DNA of 33,709 nt. It comes from Seminavis robusta (Eukaryota > Bacillariophyta > Bacillariophyceae > Naviculales > Naviculaceae). The number at the start of each line of letters is the position of its first letter. Within the stretch, counting starts at the first letter, position 1. The notes beneath the pieces are model-generated. The model saw nothing but the letters and a program-made list of their open reading frames with translations. It was not told the origin of the DNA and did no database searches. Shown one piece after another: positions 1-10,079 of this stretch. The stretch lies in the NCBI GenBank assembly GCA_903772945.1, contig CAICTM010001002.1, positions 1-33,709 on the forward strand, written 5' to 3'. Position numbers and translations under genes: made by a program.

Positions 1-1350
1 ACCCTCACACTCCTGTGCACTTGCTGTGATCAAATAGCAAGGGCATGGTCTTGTAATGGTATCTGTTGTTGCCTACCTAGAGGCTGGTGTTGCCTCAGGT
101 TTGCCTGTAATCAGGTGAGGAAGTGCTGTGGATTAGTTGCACAATACACATTCCAAAAATTGGTAGTAGGAGGTGCTGTGGCTGGGATGCCACAATACAC
201 ACTCCATGAAAGGAGAGGAGGTGCTGAGTGTAAACTCAATGCAACTCCAAAGAAAATATTTGATGCAATGGGAGGCACTCCTGTGCTTCCTGTAGCTTGC
301 AAGCTTGAAGCTCTTGTGCTGTGGCTTGCACTGGATGTGCTTCGCTCCATACCGGTAGCTAGCTAGCTAGCTATCCGGTGCAGGACATGCTCTGGTACAG
401 GTACCGGTGCATGGCTGCTTGCTAGGATCTTCCACGGAAAATCCTCTTGTTGGTTCCGTACACTCCTGGAAAGATATCACGGAAGATACCTTTTTCGTTG
501 TGACGTTCACTGGCTTCCTTTGCAGGTCGCTGAACCCTTGGCTTGTTCTTCGCCGTTCCATGTGGAAAGGCTTCACAAATCACAAATTTCGTGCTGGCAC
601 TTCTTCTTCTCGATGATGGTGCTGTTGCCGCTATCAGTATGGACGGCCGATGGCTTTAACAGCAGCAGCGACTTGCTGGTAAATAGTGTTGGTTGTGTTG
701 ACGCTTGCAGCGGTGGCAGTGGGCGTCGTCGTTCTTGTTCTTCGTAATGATGTTGTTCGTCAGTACTATAGTAGTAGTAGCGACAAACTCTTGTTCTTGT
801 TGATAGCAGTAGCGACTGGCTAGTAGTAGCTGTCGCTGTTCTGCTTCTTGTTGTTGTTCGTCACGACTGGCTAGTAGTGTACAGCCGTCGTGGTTCTTGT
901 TGTTCTTGTCGTAGCAGTAGCGTCGGTAGCGACCGTTCGTTCGATTGCTTCGGTCGTTTTGTTCTTGGCCGGCGGAATTGCAAAATTCGCAAATTCGCTC
1001 TTATCCAGCCTGTTGCCGATAGATGAATCTTCCTTCCTTGGCACTTCGGGTTGTTCTACCTTGTCAGGCCTGTTGCGTTAGTGTTGGTAGCACAACTTGT
1101 TGTATGACAGTCCTGTTGTAGGACCTGTCGTTGCCGTGTAATCGTCCTGGTAATTTGGCTTGTTTCGTGCCGCAAAAAGGTTTGCACCTCTTCTTTATCG
1201 GCACTGTTTCGATGGCTTGATAGTGAGGCTGGAGGAACTCCCACGGAAGTACCTCTATGGTTCCTGTTGGAACTTGTTATCTTGTTCCTCTTCCGGTTGA
1301 CACAACTTGATGTTCGTGTCGCTCCTCTTGGCTTGCACGGTTCGTCGCCG

Positions 1351-1421
1351 TAGTAGCTCTGCTCCGTACGGTAGCTTCTGCTCCGTACGGTATGGTACAG
1401 TAGCTTCTGCTCCGTAGTAGC
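1351..1421. repeat. imperfect short tandem repeat
   Basis: Three imperfect copies of a unit containing CTGCTCCGTA lie head to tail: around 1358, 1378 and 1407. The second and third copies share GTAGCTTCTGCTCCGTA. No coding sense is apparent. Confidence 0.6.
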
Positions 1422-1897
1422 GCACTTTCTTTCTTTGACTCGTCGTGGTAGCTAGCTAGATAGCTTGGCTGCCACTCCTGCACTGCGTGGTGCATACAGT
1501 TGAGTCTTCTTGTAGTTGGTTTTCGTAGCAACGTTGCATACGATGGCTGTTTTCGCAGCTCAAAGTCTTGGTGCTTCGCTCACTCCTGCGAGCTTGCTTG
1601 CTCCGTCGGTTCGCTTTCGTTCAAGCAATAGAGTGGAGTAGTTAGTAATGATCTTCAAGGCGGTGTACTTGGATTGCGATGATTCGGTCGTCTTCAGTAG
1701 GACCGTTCGCTCCGGTGTAGCCAATGTGGTGAGGCGTGATTCTTTCGTGATGTTGCCTTTTTCCTTTTAGGCTGTTGGGATAGCTCTCTCAGTGAGGCTA
1801 GAGCCCTTTTTGCCTTGACCGTTTGTTGAACTGTTTACCTTAGCATAGACTTGGATATCATGTAATAGGTCGTCAACATCGGTATCACCATGGGGTG

Positions 1898-1913
1898 ATC
1901 TCGAATTCGAGAT
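1898..1913. repeat. 16-bp perfect palindrome around an EcoRI site
   Basis: ATCTCGAATTCGAGAT reads the same on both strands. It lies 15 nt upstream of a longer inverted repeat, so the two may belong to one structured element. Confidence 0.7.
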
Positions 1914-1927
1914 GAACTTCGAGAGAT

Positions 1928-2021
1928 GATCTTCTTGGAAATAGTGTTGGTTTCTAGTAACACTCTAGCTTAGTAAAGGTAAAATACTGTTTTACTGTTA
2001 AGCTATTTCCAAGAAGTGATC
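1928..2021. repeat. inverted repeat with 14-nt perfect arms
   Basis: CTTCTTGGAAATAG (1931-1944) is matched by its reverse complement at 2003-2016. The match extends to GATC at both ends with one extra base on the right. The 58-nt interior holds smaller inverted pairs (GTGTT/AACAC and AGCTTA/TAAGCT), so the whole 94 bp could fold as a branched hairpin. It could be the terminal-inverted-repeat remnant of a small element or a structured region upstream of the copia fragment. Confidence 0.55.
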
Positions 2022-2136
2022 TTTCTCCATGTTTTCTGGGATTGATTCAACTTCAAAGGATATAGTGAAGGGGGTGACCATATAGATCAGTTAAACTCCC
2101 CATGTATGTAACTAGAGAATAGATATAGATATCCCC

Positions 2137-4693
2137 TATCAACTAGATTGGGATAAACGACTAATTTGTATTGAGGTGTCTGTAATACAACCTCCAACAA
2201 TCGCGGACACTGACGATTGTCAGCTGCTAGACGAGGGAGAACTAATGGCATACCCAGCAGCACAGTTGATCTCGGACGATGAAGGCACGGACGACGACGA
2301 GTCAATCGAAGGCGACTCGATCGCACAAAGACGACATCCAGATCTGAGGCGGAGATCAGCAGGCAATCCAAAGACGGCGTCATTGTGGCAACAAAGGACT
2401 GGATTTCATAGCATAGACGAACGCGACATCGACAAGTTGACGTTCGAGGAGTCGAAACGCGTATCAAAGCCTTAGCTATGATATCAAAGAAAGAGATAGG
2501 CACGAGCAGGGTCAAGTCGTGGTTGATGAAGCCGCGAATCAAGAGCAGGAACCGATCAACGAGACAAGCCGGCAAGCTGCTCAAATTCTCGCGGAGGATT
2601 TTGACATCCACCAGACTTATCCACACGATGGCATCCATCGAGAGCACGATGACGGAGCAGATAACGGAGCAGGAGAGGCACCTACCACCGAAGTAGAGCA
2701 GGAGATGATCGGTCCACAGCTTCGGCGATCAGGTCGAGCGAGGAAACGAACGGAATCCATGAAGCAAGCTATCGAGCAAGGAACGATTAGTGCCTTCTAT
2801 GTGCCATGGGACGTGTTCCACGATGATTCAATGGATGCACAAGACACGATGGAGGATCCTATGAGATACATAGAAACAATCAACAACGACGTAATGATGT
2901 ACGACGAGTCAACGAACTTGGTAACATTCGCGGCGTCATCCAATCCGGACATTATGTATTACGACGAGGCAATGTGTGCGCACGACCGGGAAGAATTTTT
3001 CAAAGCAATGAAGAAGGAGGTCGATTCGCACACCGACAACGAACATTGGACGGTTGTTCCTAGGTCGCAAGTTCCAGCTGGTACGGACGTGCTTCCTGCG
3101 GTATGGGCATTCAGACGCAAGCGAAAGATAGCGACGAACGAGATATACAAGTGGAAGGCTCGACTAAACGTACATGGTGGAAAGCAGAAGCTTGGAGTGA
3201 ACTACTGGGAAACTTATTCTCCGGTAGTAGGATGGTCTACCATAAGGATGTTCTTGATCCTGATGATACTCAACAAATGGCAGTCCAAGCAGGTTGACTT
3301 TGTTCTTGCATTTCCACAAGCAGAGATCGAATGCGACATGTACATGCAGATACCCATCGGATTTGAGTTCAAAGGGGACAGAAAGAGCCACGTGTTGCAA
3401 CTCAACAGGAACCTTTACGGTCAAAAGCAAGCCGGAAGGGTGTGGAACAGATTCTTACACGAAGGCCTCATCGTTAGAGGTTTTGTGCAGAGCAACGTGG
3501 ATATGTGCGTGTATTACAGAGGATCAGTGGCACTAATGATCTACGTTGATGACGGGATATTCATAGGTCCTACGCAAGATGAAATACAGGAGTGCTATGA
3601 TCTGTTGTCAAATGAATATACCGATGATGCAGGACAACGACATCGCGGCTACAATATGACAGATGAAGGAAACTTGAGCGACTACCTTGGGGTCAAGATC
3701 GAACCACTCGAAAATGGTACGATCAAACTGTCTCAACCACATCTGATCGGAGGAATCCTGAAAGATCTCGGATTTAACGACGACAATACGAAGCACAAGA
3801 CGAAAGGGAAGCCTACACCAGCGCCATCCAATCAACGGCTGAACAGGGACATTCATGGAGCTCCGTATGATGAGGAATGGCATTACAGAGCGGTGATCGG
3901 GAAGCTGAACTTCCTTGAGAAGTCAACAAGGTTAGATTTGGGATACTCAGTCCACCAGTGCGCGAGATTTTCGAACGAACCGAAAGAGTCTCATGCACAA
4001 GCTGTCAAATATATTGGGAGGTATCTCGTGAACACGCAGACACGAGGAATCATATTGAACCCAAGGAATCATTCATTCGATTGCTGGGTAGACGCAGATT
4101 TTGTCGGCAACTGGAACAAGGTCGATGCAGAGGTCGATCCAAGCACAGCGAAGTCACGCACGGGATACGTTGTTATGTACGGCTGTTGTCCAGTAGTTTG
4201 GGGGTCCAAGATTCAGCGAGAAGTGGCATTGTCAACAACTGAGGCGGAGTATCTAGCGGTATCAGAAAGCCTTCGGTCAGTCATCAATCTGATGGAACTG
4301 CTAGAGGACTCTAGGCGCATTGGATGGACAATGACGAAAACAGTCCCAAAGGTGCATTGCAAAGTATGGGAAGACAACTCAGGAGCTCTAGAGATGGTAC
4401 GATTACCTAAGATGAGAGCAAGGACGAAACACATCAACGTGAAGTATCATCATTTCAGAGAGTACGTTCGAAAAGGCAGGATTACTATTCAAAAGGTTGT
4501 AAGTGAACAGCAACTCGCTGATTTGATGACCAAACCACAGCCTCGGCAGCTGTTTGAAGCCCAAAGAGAGGGTATCATGCAGTGGGATGCCGAATTCATG
4601 GGTCCTGACGAGCTCTTGCTCCCTGCTAAGCATCTGAGGGCATGCGAGATTATAGAGGGATTGGCTCACCCTGCACAACTAGGATGGGGCTGA
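2137..4693 (+). mobile_element. Ty1/copia retrotransposon fragment (RT-RNase H half only)
   Basis: The segment holds the C-terminal half of a Ty1/copia pol polyprotein. No gag, protease or integrase signature (no CCHC knuckle, no HHCC or DDE pattern) was seen upstream, and no paired LTRs flank it. Downstream of the stop there is no polypurine tract followed by TG. The 5' part (about 2137-2475) is read in a different frame from the rest. It is therefore a truncated, non-autonomous remnant. Boundaries are approximate and set by the extent of coding sense. Confidence 0.85.
2441..4693 (+). pseudogene. copia pol remnant: reverse transcriptase plus RNase H
   Basis: This is the 3' part of a Ty1/copia polyprotein that would copy element RNA into DNA. 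The frame is open from 2441 without an ATG. Visible parts in order: an acidic linker with GPQLRRSGRARKRT; the RVT_2 reverse transcriptase, with WKARLNVHGGKQ, the QVDFVLAFPQA block and the catalytic YVDDG; then RNase H, with the DADF metal site, SRTGYV, ALSTTEAEY and the C-terminal RTKHINVKYHHFRE block. The upstream stretch 2137-2475 is acidic (DDEGTDDDES) and similar in style but one frame away. The join near 2441-2475 looks like a frameshift within one ancestral ORF. The RT and RNase H core itself has no stop, so the copy may be fairly young or recently fragmented. Product function is unlikely because integrase and protease are absent. Confidence 0.88.
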
Positions 4694-4826
4694 ACCAACT
4701 GCAATAAACTGCATTTGGAGAAAGAACACAATAAGAAATAGCTCTAAAATAAGCTCACAATTTGATAATCTTTCACTGTGGTTGGGGTTTGTTCGTGGTG
4801 CGTAGACCTCCAACCACAACAAAGTA

Positions 4827-5768
4827 ATGGCAAATGGCACAAGCCTGTACACGGCAGGCAGGGCCCGGAAAGTTGGATGCTCCTTGGGGCCCCGACGATA
4901 TATGGGAAATTGCCAGCATCACCAAGCCATCCACAGCACTGGCCGTACAGTACTGATCCTCGGACAAGACAAGAGGGCGTCCTGTTGCGAAACTCTACTA
5001 TTGGCGAAATTTTGGAGTGACGAAGACACGATTCGACATGGAAAATACGAGGTGCTGCAAGGAAACGGAGCACTTCGATCCACCTTGCACGCCATGGCCA
5101 AATACTTGCTGGCAGGATCTTTATGTAGATGCCGCATGCCAGCCAGAAACAAAACAAAAACACTAACCAGCCAGCACCCTCGGCGAAAGGTCTACAACGC
5201 CATGAAGCTAGCTCATTCCGAAGAACACCGTCAAGGTCTGGCTTGCAGTTGCGTTTCCGATTGGTGTGAAGGGCTGTTGTGTCCGTTGCCCAATCCCAAC
5301 AAAGAGTTCATCACTATCGGTGAGTTTGAAGGATACGGTACACATCCGGTGGCATTCTGGGTTGGTGTAAGCTACTCGAGCCGGGTTGCCTACAGCTATG
5401 CCAAACGATCGCGCTGCGGCAGCACGGGCACGGCAGGAGATGGATCGCAGCGAGCAGCCCTGCTTCTGGTGGATGGACCTCCAGTTTTGCCGCCACCACA
5501 TCACTCGTCCAACAATAATCATACTGCTGATCCTTTGAACCTTCTTGTCAGGCACACAGCCACAACTTTCCTTCGTGGGCACTCATCAACCTGCAAGTTT
5601 TTACTCAAGATGATGATGATGATACCCTGGAGGTTGCCGGGTCCAGCAGCGACGGGGCCGGGGCGAGCAGTGTTGCAACGTATGCGGGAGATGGGATTTG
5701 GACAGTCCCAGAACCCATCTACATTGGAACGGGGTGATGATCTGATTCGGATCCATTTACCAAAGTGA
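4827..5768 (+). CDS. unrecognised 313-residue ORF
   Basis: An ATG-initiated single-exon frame of 313 codons, which is long for chance. I recognise no domain. The sequence is Cys-, Arg- and Ser-rich. It contains a plausible globular piece around residues 55-110, a His/Pro/Asn-rich stretch near residue 225, and MMMM near residue 265. No signal peptide or clear membrane segment is visible. Against it, parts of the other two plus frames in the second half read at least as naturally (for example MPNDRAAAARARQEMDRSEQ from 5398 and a DDDDDTLEVAGSSSDG stretch from 5609). This frame may therefore be an accidental survivor over a decayed gene. It starts 134 bp after the copia remnant. Confidence 0.35.
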   Translation: MANGTSLYTAGRARKVGCSLGPRRYMGNCQHHQAIHSTGRTVLILGQDKRASCCETLLLAKFWSDEDTIRHGKYEVLQGNGALRSTLHAMAKYLLAGSLCRCRMPARNKTKTLTSQHPRRKVYNAMKLAHSEEHRQGLACSCVSDWCEGLLCPLPNPNKEFITIGEFEGYGTHPVAFWVGVSYSSRVAYSYAKRSRCGSTGTAGDGSQRAALLLVDGPPVLPPPHHSSNNNHTADPLNLLVRHTATTFLRGHSSTCKFLLKMMMMIPWRLPGPAATGPGRAVLQRMREMGFGQSQNPSTLERGDDLIRIHLPK

Positions 5769-6257
5769 AGCAGCAACGCAAGCTGATAATCGCACATGAC
5801 CAACGGACTGCAACATTCCAAGATATGGGTGCCGACACATCACTGGTGCTCTGCGAACGGCTGTAAAGCACGTTCTGACAAAGAAGAAGAACTCGAGGGC
5901 CATCTTCGCAGACGACGATGACGAACCGAGACCTTTGCTATCGGGATACTTTCAAGGGGCAGAAATTGCGGCGTCCAGAGTGTGCTGCCCGCAAGAATCC
6001 AGATGAATTTGTCGCACTGCATGGTGGAGGCACTGAATAGAGACAGGGGCGACCCTGTGCTGGAAATGGCGACTCAACTTCGTGTGGGATGCCATTCCCA
6101 GCACATTTCACTTTCATGAGCAACGTTGGATCTGAAGACGGAAAGGAGGGTTTTGTAGAGGGGAAGTTTTGTGACCAAGGATCCATTCACAAAGTCACCA
6201 GTAGTGCAATTCTACAAGACCCTGTAGAAGAGGCCACAAAAAGTACAAGGCTACCAT
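5398..6257 (+). pseudogene. probable decayed protein gene, unrecognised
   Basis: Protein-like sequence is scattered over two plus frames with stops between the pieces. Frame 1 gives MPNDRAAAARARQEMDRSEQ from 5398, then ADDDDEPRPLLSGYFQGAE (about 5908-5964), then WKWRLNFVWDAIPSTFHF (about 6061-6114). Frame 2 gives an acidic run followed by GDGIWTVPEPIYIGTG and two adjacent TGA stops near 5738. It continues with KVKQQRKLIIAHDQRTATFQ, and near the end with MSNVGSEDGKEGFVEGKFCD (6116 on). Some switches could be introns, but no consistent GT-AG set joined them. No family was recognised. A frameshifted pseudogene is the simplest reading. Confidence 0.35.
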
Positions 6258-6337
6258 GAAACTTGACAACGTCAGCTATCAATCTCTATCTATAGCAAAT
6301 GCCTGTGAATGGTAAACAAAATGAGACTCTCTGGTGG

Positions 6338-7234
6338 TTATACCGAGACACTTGTTGTTCCTGCTGTTGTCGTCTTCACGACAGGTGTCGATTTGCCTTT
6401 TCCCTGAATGACCTCGATTTCGTTGTCGAGCTCAAAATCAGTGATCATTCCATCATGACCCACAGTGGCATAGAATGTCATGTATCGGATCGTTGCCCTG
6501 TCAGGGGCAATCAGAACAGGTGTGACTTTGATCTGACAATAGATTCTGCCACTTGTGGACAGGCAAATCTTCTTGATGTCGACTCTTTCACGGGCCTCGA
6601 TCAGATCGAAGACAAACTTGACTTGATCATCATTAGTCATCTCCTCGTCGAATGTGTGGCCAATGGCAGCAAACACTTTTTGGGCAAAATGAAGCTTGGG
6701 TTGTCCTTGGAATATTGAGAAGAAACGCATCAGGTTTTGCATGGCTTCTTCTGTGCAAACAGTTCCAAATGGAATTCTTTGTTTGGGACTCATCTTTGCG
6801 GTTTATGTAGTTTCTGTGTTAGTTTGTCCTCGCAGTTTTGAGCTTCGTTTGTGTTCTGCTGCCTTTTGTGTAGTTTGTGAGGCTATCCTTTGCACGTCAA
6901 TGGCTTCCCCATTCATGGCTCTGCTCTGGTCTGCACCAGACAATCCTGCAACGGACGGGGCATTGAATGCGGTAGCGGCCACTGCCATTCCCACCAAATT
7001 TGTTGTCCCCAATGACGGAAGATCTTGCTGGGCAGGCAGTGCGGGGAATCGGCTCTTGGAGCGTCCTTTGGTCAAACTGCAAGTTAGAGTGAAGCTTCCA
7101 CTTTGAGTCATGCTACTGTACTGAATTCGAGAAATCTGTCAGATCCTAGTTTCTACCAGATTTCCTGTACTGGTACATCACTTACTTTGTTGTGTCATGC
7201 TTCCATTTTGAGCCATTAATCCATTTTGAGTCAT
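6338..7234 (-). CDS. NTF2-like fold protein (probable), three exons
   Basis: Proposed exons on the minus strand are 7182-7234, 6896-7112 and 6338-6793, giving about 241 residues. Exon 1 encodes MTQNGLMAQNGSMTQQ. The 69-nt intron (7113-7181) joins it in frame to MTQSGS, extending a degenerate MTQxG repeat. In the unspliced frame a TAA lies at 6803-6805. A 102-nt phase-0 intron (6794-6895; donor GTGCAA, a CTAAC branch-like site, acceptor AAAG) removes it. The C-terminal 151 residues (from MSPKQRIPFGT) show a helix-rich start (EEAMQNLMRFFSIF) followed by beta-like strands (RIYCQIKVTPVLI, TIRYMTFYATVGHDGMITDF). This pattern suggests an NTF2/SnoaL-like alpha+beta cone, a fold used for small-ligand binding or scaffolding. 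The family call is from pattern only. If the second intron is wrong, the gene carries a premature stop or starts at 6793. Confidence 0.6.
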
Positions 7235-7590
7235 TCTTCCAAAAGATAACTACTAGTACACAGCCCTCACACAAACATGCAAAACAGGTACTAGCCTGAG
7301 TATTCCCGCAACTCCAGTTTCGTTGGTGGTTTTGGGTTTCGGAGATGACTGTTGTCAGTGGAAACAAACGCGGTTACTACGAAACCACCAGCCAAGGATT
7401 GCAAGGATCCACCTACGAAAGCTAGCGCAACCAAGGGTCGCTCCATGGGGGTACGGGTACAAAGCACACGTCACCCAGGCTAGCTAATTGTCGATACGAG
7501 TTCGAGCTGTACTAGCTAGTTTTGGAGAGTGGTGACCTATTTATCAACTTTGTAACCCAGGCCCAGGGCCCAGGTAGTCTTGCTTCCCTA

Positions 7591-7872
7591 CTATATGCCA
7601 CAGTGTACCTTACCTTCCATTGCAAACGTTGTCCTCTTGATGCTCGGGCAAGGTTGGGAGTCATTCGTCAGCCACTGTTCCATTCCACCATGACTATTGA
7701 TACCCTGGATCACGGTTGCTCGCTCGACTTTCCCCCCTGGACTTACAGTTTGTGAGGCGGTGACTCCGCCTCCATCACTCCTGGTTTGCACACTTGCTGA
7801 CACATACATGTACTCGAGTACTCGTCCTGCCATCTCATCCTTTTGGATTGCAAGGGCTAAAGCAGGGCCCAT
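7591..7872 (-). CDS. weak candidate small ORF, 93 residues
   Basis: An ATG-initiated minus-strand frame with reasonable composition (starts MGPALALAIQKDEMAGRVLE) but no recognised domain. A strong splice donor pattern, GTAAGT, occurs inside it after codon SQT, so it could be the first exon of a spliced transcript. It lies about 360 bp upstream of the NTF2-like gene on the same strand. It could equally be chance. Confidence 0.2.
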   Translation of the reverse strand: MGPALALAIQKDEMAGRVLEYMYVSASVQTRSDGGGVTASQTVSPGGKVERATVIQGINSHGGMEQWLTNDSQPCPSIKRTTFAMEGKVHCGI

Positions 7873-7916
7873 CTATCTAGCTAGACCACTGCTGGCTGTA
7901 GTCTCATCTTTCCTGA

Positions 7917-8024
7917 CTTGCTTGGGTGTGCGACGATTTTGACTTGGAGGAGGGAGAACCAATGGAATATGAGGCGGACGATGATGACGAAGAAGAAGGT
8001 GACGACATCATGGATTTAGATTAG
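7917..8024 (+). other. short acidic coding-like tail
   Basis: Thirty-five sense codons end in a TAG and encode a very acidic tail (MEYEADDDDEEEGDDIMDLD from 7962). It resembles the C-terminus of a nuclear or chromatin protein. A stop lies just upstream at 7914, and no convincing upstream exon was found. It may be a terminal exon or a relic. The rest of 7235-8406 shows no gene apart from the weak ORF at 7591-7872. Confidence 0.2.
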
Positions 8025-8406
8025 ATTCCTAATCGAATCGAATTACATCACTACACAACAAGCTTTGGTTCTCATCTAGCTTATATTATGTCAAGACACT
8101 TGATAGACTAGTGTCCATGAAAGAAATGAAATGATGATGACGCCGTAAATCTTGCATACTAGTTCGGGGCTTCAGAGGAAACGCTGCCGAATTACTTGGT
8201 ACGTACCAGTTCCGGCATTCAAATCATAGCTGTGCCATCCATCAAAACTTTGCAGACAAAACAAACTAGCTTATAATGACCTTGTCTCAGCTCCAACACA
8301 TATATTGAGTTTCCTGACTGGTCGTCACAGCGAAGTCACAATCCTTCCGTCCAATTCTCATCAACCCATCGGGTTGCTTGCCAACACGATCATTCCGCCA
8401 TTTTGT

Positions 8407-9632
8407 TTACTTTCCTTGGGGTGGAGAGAGATCAGCATCCTCCAATTCATCGTAGAAGTACTGATTGGGGATGGGAATGACGTAACGAGCGGGAACGCGT
8501 CGATGGGGAGTGCGACCTTGCTGGTCTTCGTCATCTTCAAACTTGACAATGATTTCCTTCACAACGGGAGAACTGGACCTATCAAGCTTCCAAACAGGGT
8601 CTTTGCTAACTTTGGCTCTGTAGAACGATGTCGTTTCTGGGAAGATGGCCATGCAATCTGTTCCCTTTGCGAAGCATCCTTCCACGCCAGTTGAGAGGCG
8701 CATAACATGAGACCATGGCAAGCGAATTAACTTGCTGGTGTCATCTTCATCCTGCACATCGTAGGTGTCCTGCTCCGAATAAAACCTTTGGACACTAGCA
8801 AGGATCCAGCTGCCGTTTTCATCGGTCCTTGTGACCTTGGCAGCGACCTAATAAGCAAACAATGCATTTTAAAATGTCAGAATAAGAGCCTTCCCGCACC
8901 CGTCGACAAATAATTACGAGTAGAGTAGATTCGAACGAAGAGTACGCACCTGTTCACCAGGGCGAGCTGCCAACTTGGTCCGCTTTCGCTTCCTCACGGC
9001 AGGCTGAGGCATTCTGCCATCAAAGTAGGCGGTCTTTCGAGAGTATTCGGTTGCTCCGGTTCCCTTTTCCAATCGCTCCAAAAATCCACCAATGCATTCT
9101 TCCTCATCAACTTCCATCCCTTCAAAGTGACGAGCGACCGCCACTGCCAATTCTGACGGAGGAGCTTCCGGGCGCACGGAAACCGCCTGTGTGGAAAAAG
9201 ACGATCGGATAATAAAAGGAGTTGAGCCAGCGTCTGACTCCAAAAACCAAATCATGTCTACCGGGTACCCAGCGAACCAGATCGACAGGCCAATGGTACC
9301 GGTGTTGACTTCTTTGTTTCTGATCGTCACCATTATTCACTTACATGATGGTCAATGTATGAAAGAAGGGTTAACTTTTCAAAGAGATGATGAAAAGGAC
9401 AGAACATCCAGAGGTGAGACTACCTGGTACTGACGACAACAACCACGACGCCACTCCTGTCTGGGAGGGTTAATAATAACAAGCTTACCCCAGCTAATTT
9501 GCGGAAATCAAGACCGACGCCTCGAGGGTAGGAACGAGAATGCCCCATGGCCTTTCCAGAGGAACGACGGGCAGCTTTCGCTGGGGGCGCAGAAGACGCA
9601 AACGTAGCCGCTGCTGGTGTTGCCGGTGCCAT
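8407..9632 (-). CDS. SGF29: SGF29 orthologue, SAGA-associated tandem Tudor protein
   Basis: Subunit of the SAGA histone acetyltransferase module that reads H3K4me2/3 in the nucleus. Exons are 9489-9632, 8950-9186 and 8407-8847, all joined in phase 0 by introns of 302 nt (GTAAGC...CACAG) and 102 nt (GTGCGT...TTAG). The product is 273 residues, close to the human protein (about 293). The N-terminus is Ala/Pro-rich. Residues about 128-255 form the SGF29 C-terminal domain, starting VAAKVTRTDENGSWILASV. It includes FPETTSFYRAKV and KFEDDEDQ, then RRVPARYVIPIP. Compared with the human methyl-lysine cage (Tyr238, Tyr245, Phe264) and Asp266, the spacing is kept as Phe196, Tyr203, Phe230 and Asp232, with Tyr-to-Phe at the first position. 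A basic RKRKRTK patch precedes the Tudor domain. It is transcribed divergently from the hydroxylase gene at 10080. An extra small exon inside the 302-nt intron cannot be excluded. Confidence 0.88.
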
Positions 9633-10079
9633 GGTTGCAAAATGTAATGTGTTCGGTGGACCTTGTCGTCTGCTGGTGTGTGTTGAACGGGCGGTGGATC
9701 AATGTTAAGCCATCAAAGTGGCTTAAAACAACAATGAAAATGGAAAGCAAGAGCACTGGCAGTATCTTCTTACGACAGATAGATTTAATTAACAACAAAG
9801 AACAACAAAGAAAAGAAGTTTACCATGGCTGAAAGATCCACTGTAGAAACAAAGTACAAGAGGCCGGGCGGCAATTGCCACCAACACAGCCCACGCACAT
9901 TTTGCATTCGATGCTGACGCATGACGAATGTTGGTTGCCATGGCTGCATCGTCGATTCGAGTCAGAGAGAGAGAGAGTGCTATCCAAGTCTTACAACTTC
10001 TTTTGGATTGTTCTGTTGTTGTTGTTGTCATAATTTAGTTCTTCTTGCATTTTGTTGTTGTTTTTTAAAAAGCAGCAAG
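9633..10079. promoter_or_regulatory. shared divergent promoter region (SGF29 / hydroxylase)
   Basis: These 447 bp separate the start codons of two divergent genes, so both promoters and 5' UTRs must lie here unless longer leaders exist. It contains a GAGAGAGAGAG run near 9966 and T/G-rich TTGTTGTTG runs just upstream of the hydroxylase ATG. No clear TATA box was identified. Confidence 0.5.

Larger units (their letters stand above)
1..2136. other. repeat-rich intergenic DNA, no supported gene
   Basis: No reading frame here has protein-like composition. The open frames are short and follow T/G-rich low-complexity sequence (runs related to TTGTTGTTCGTC between about 740 and 960). Several short direct and inverted repeats are present and listed separately. 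A run of GCTA repeats sits at about 357-373. Confidence 0.6.

Noticed and set aside
6299..6718. 139-codon plus-strand ORF
   Set aside because: It lies antisense to the NTF2-like coding exon, has poor composition and a frame explained by the real gene on the other strand.
9921..10079. In-frame upstream extension of the hydroxylase (53 residues, Cys-rich)
   Set aside because: It would bury a clear signal peptide with the diatom plastid cleavage context, and its composition follows T/G-rich leader sequence. The ATG at 10080 is the better start.
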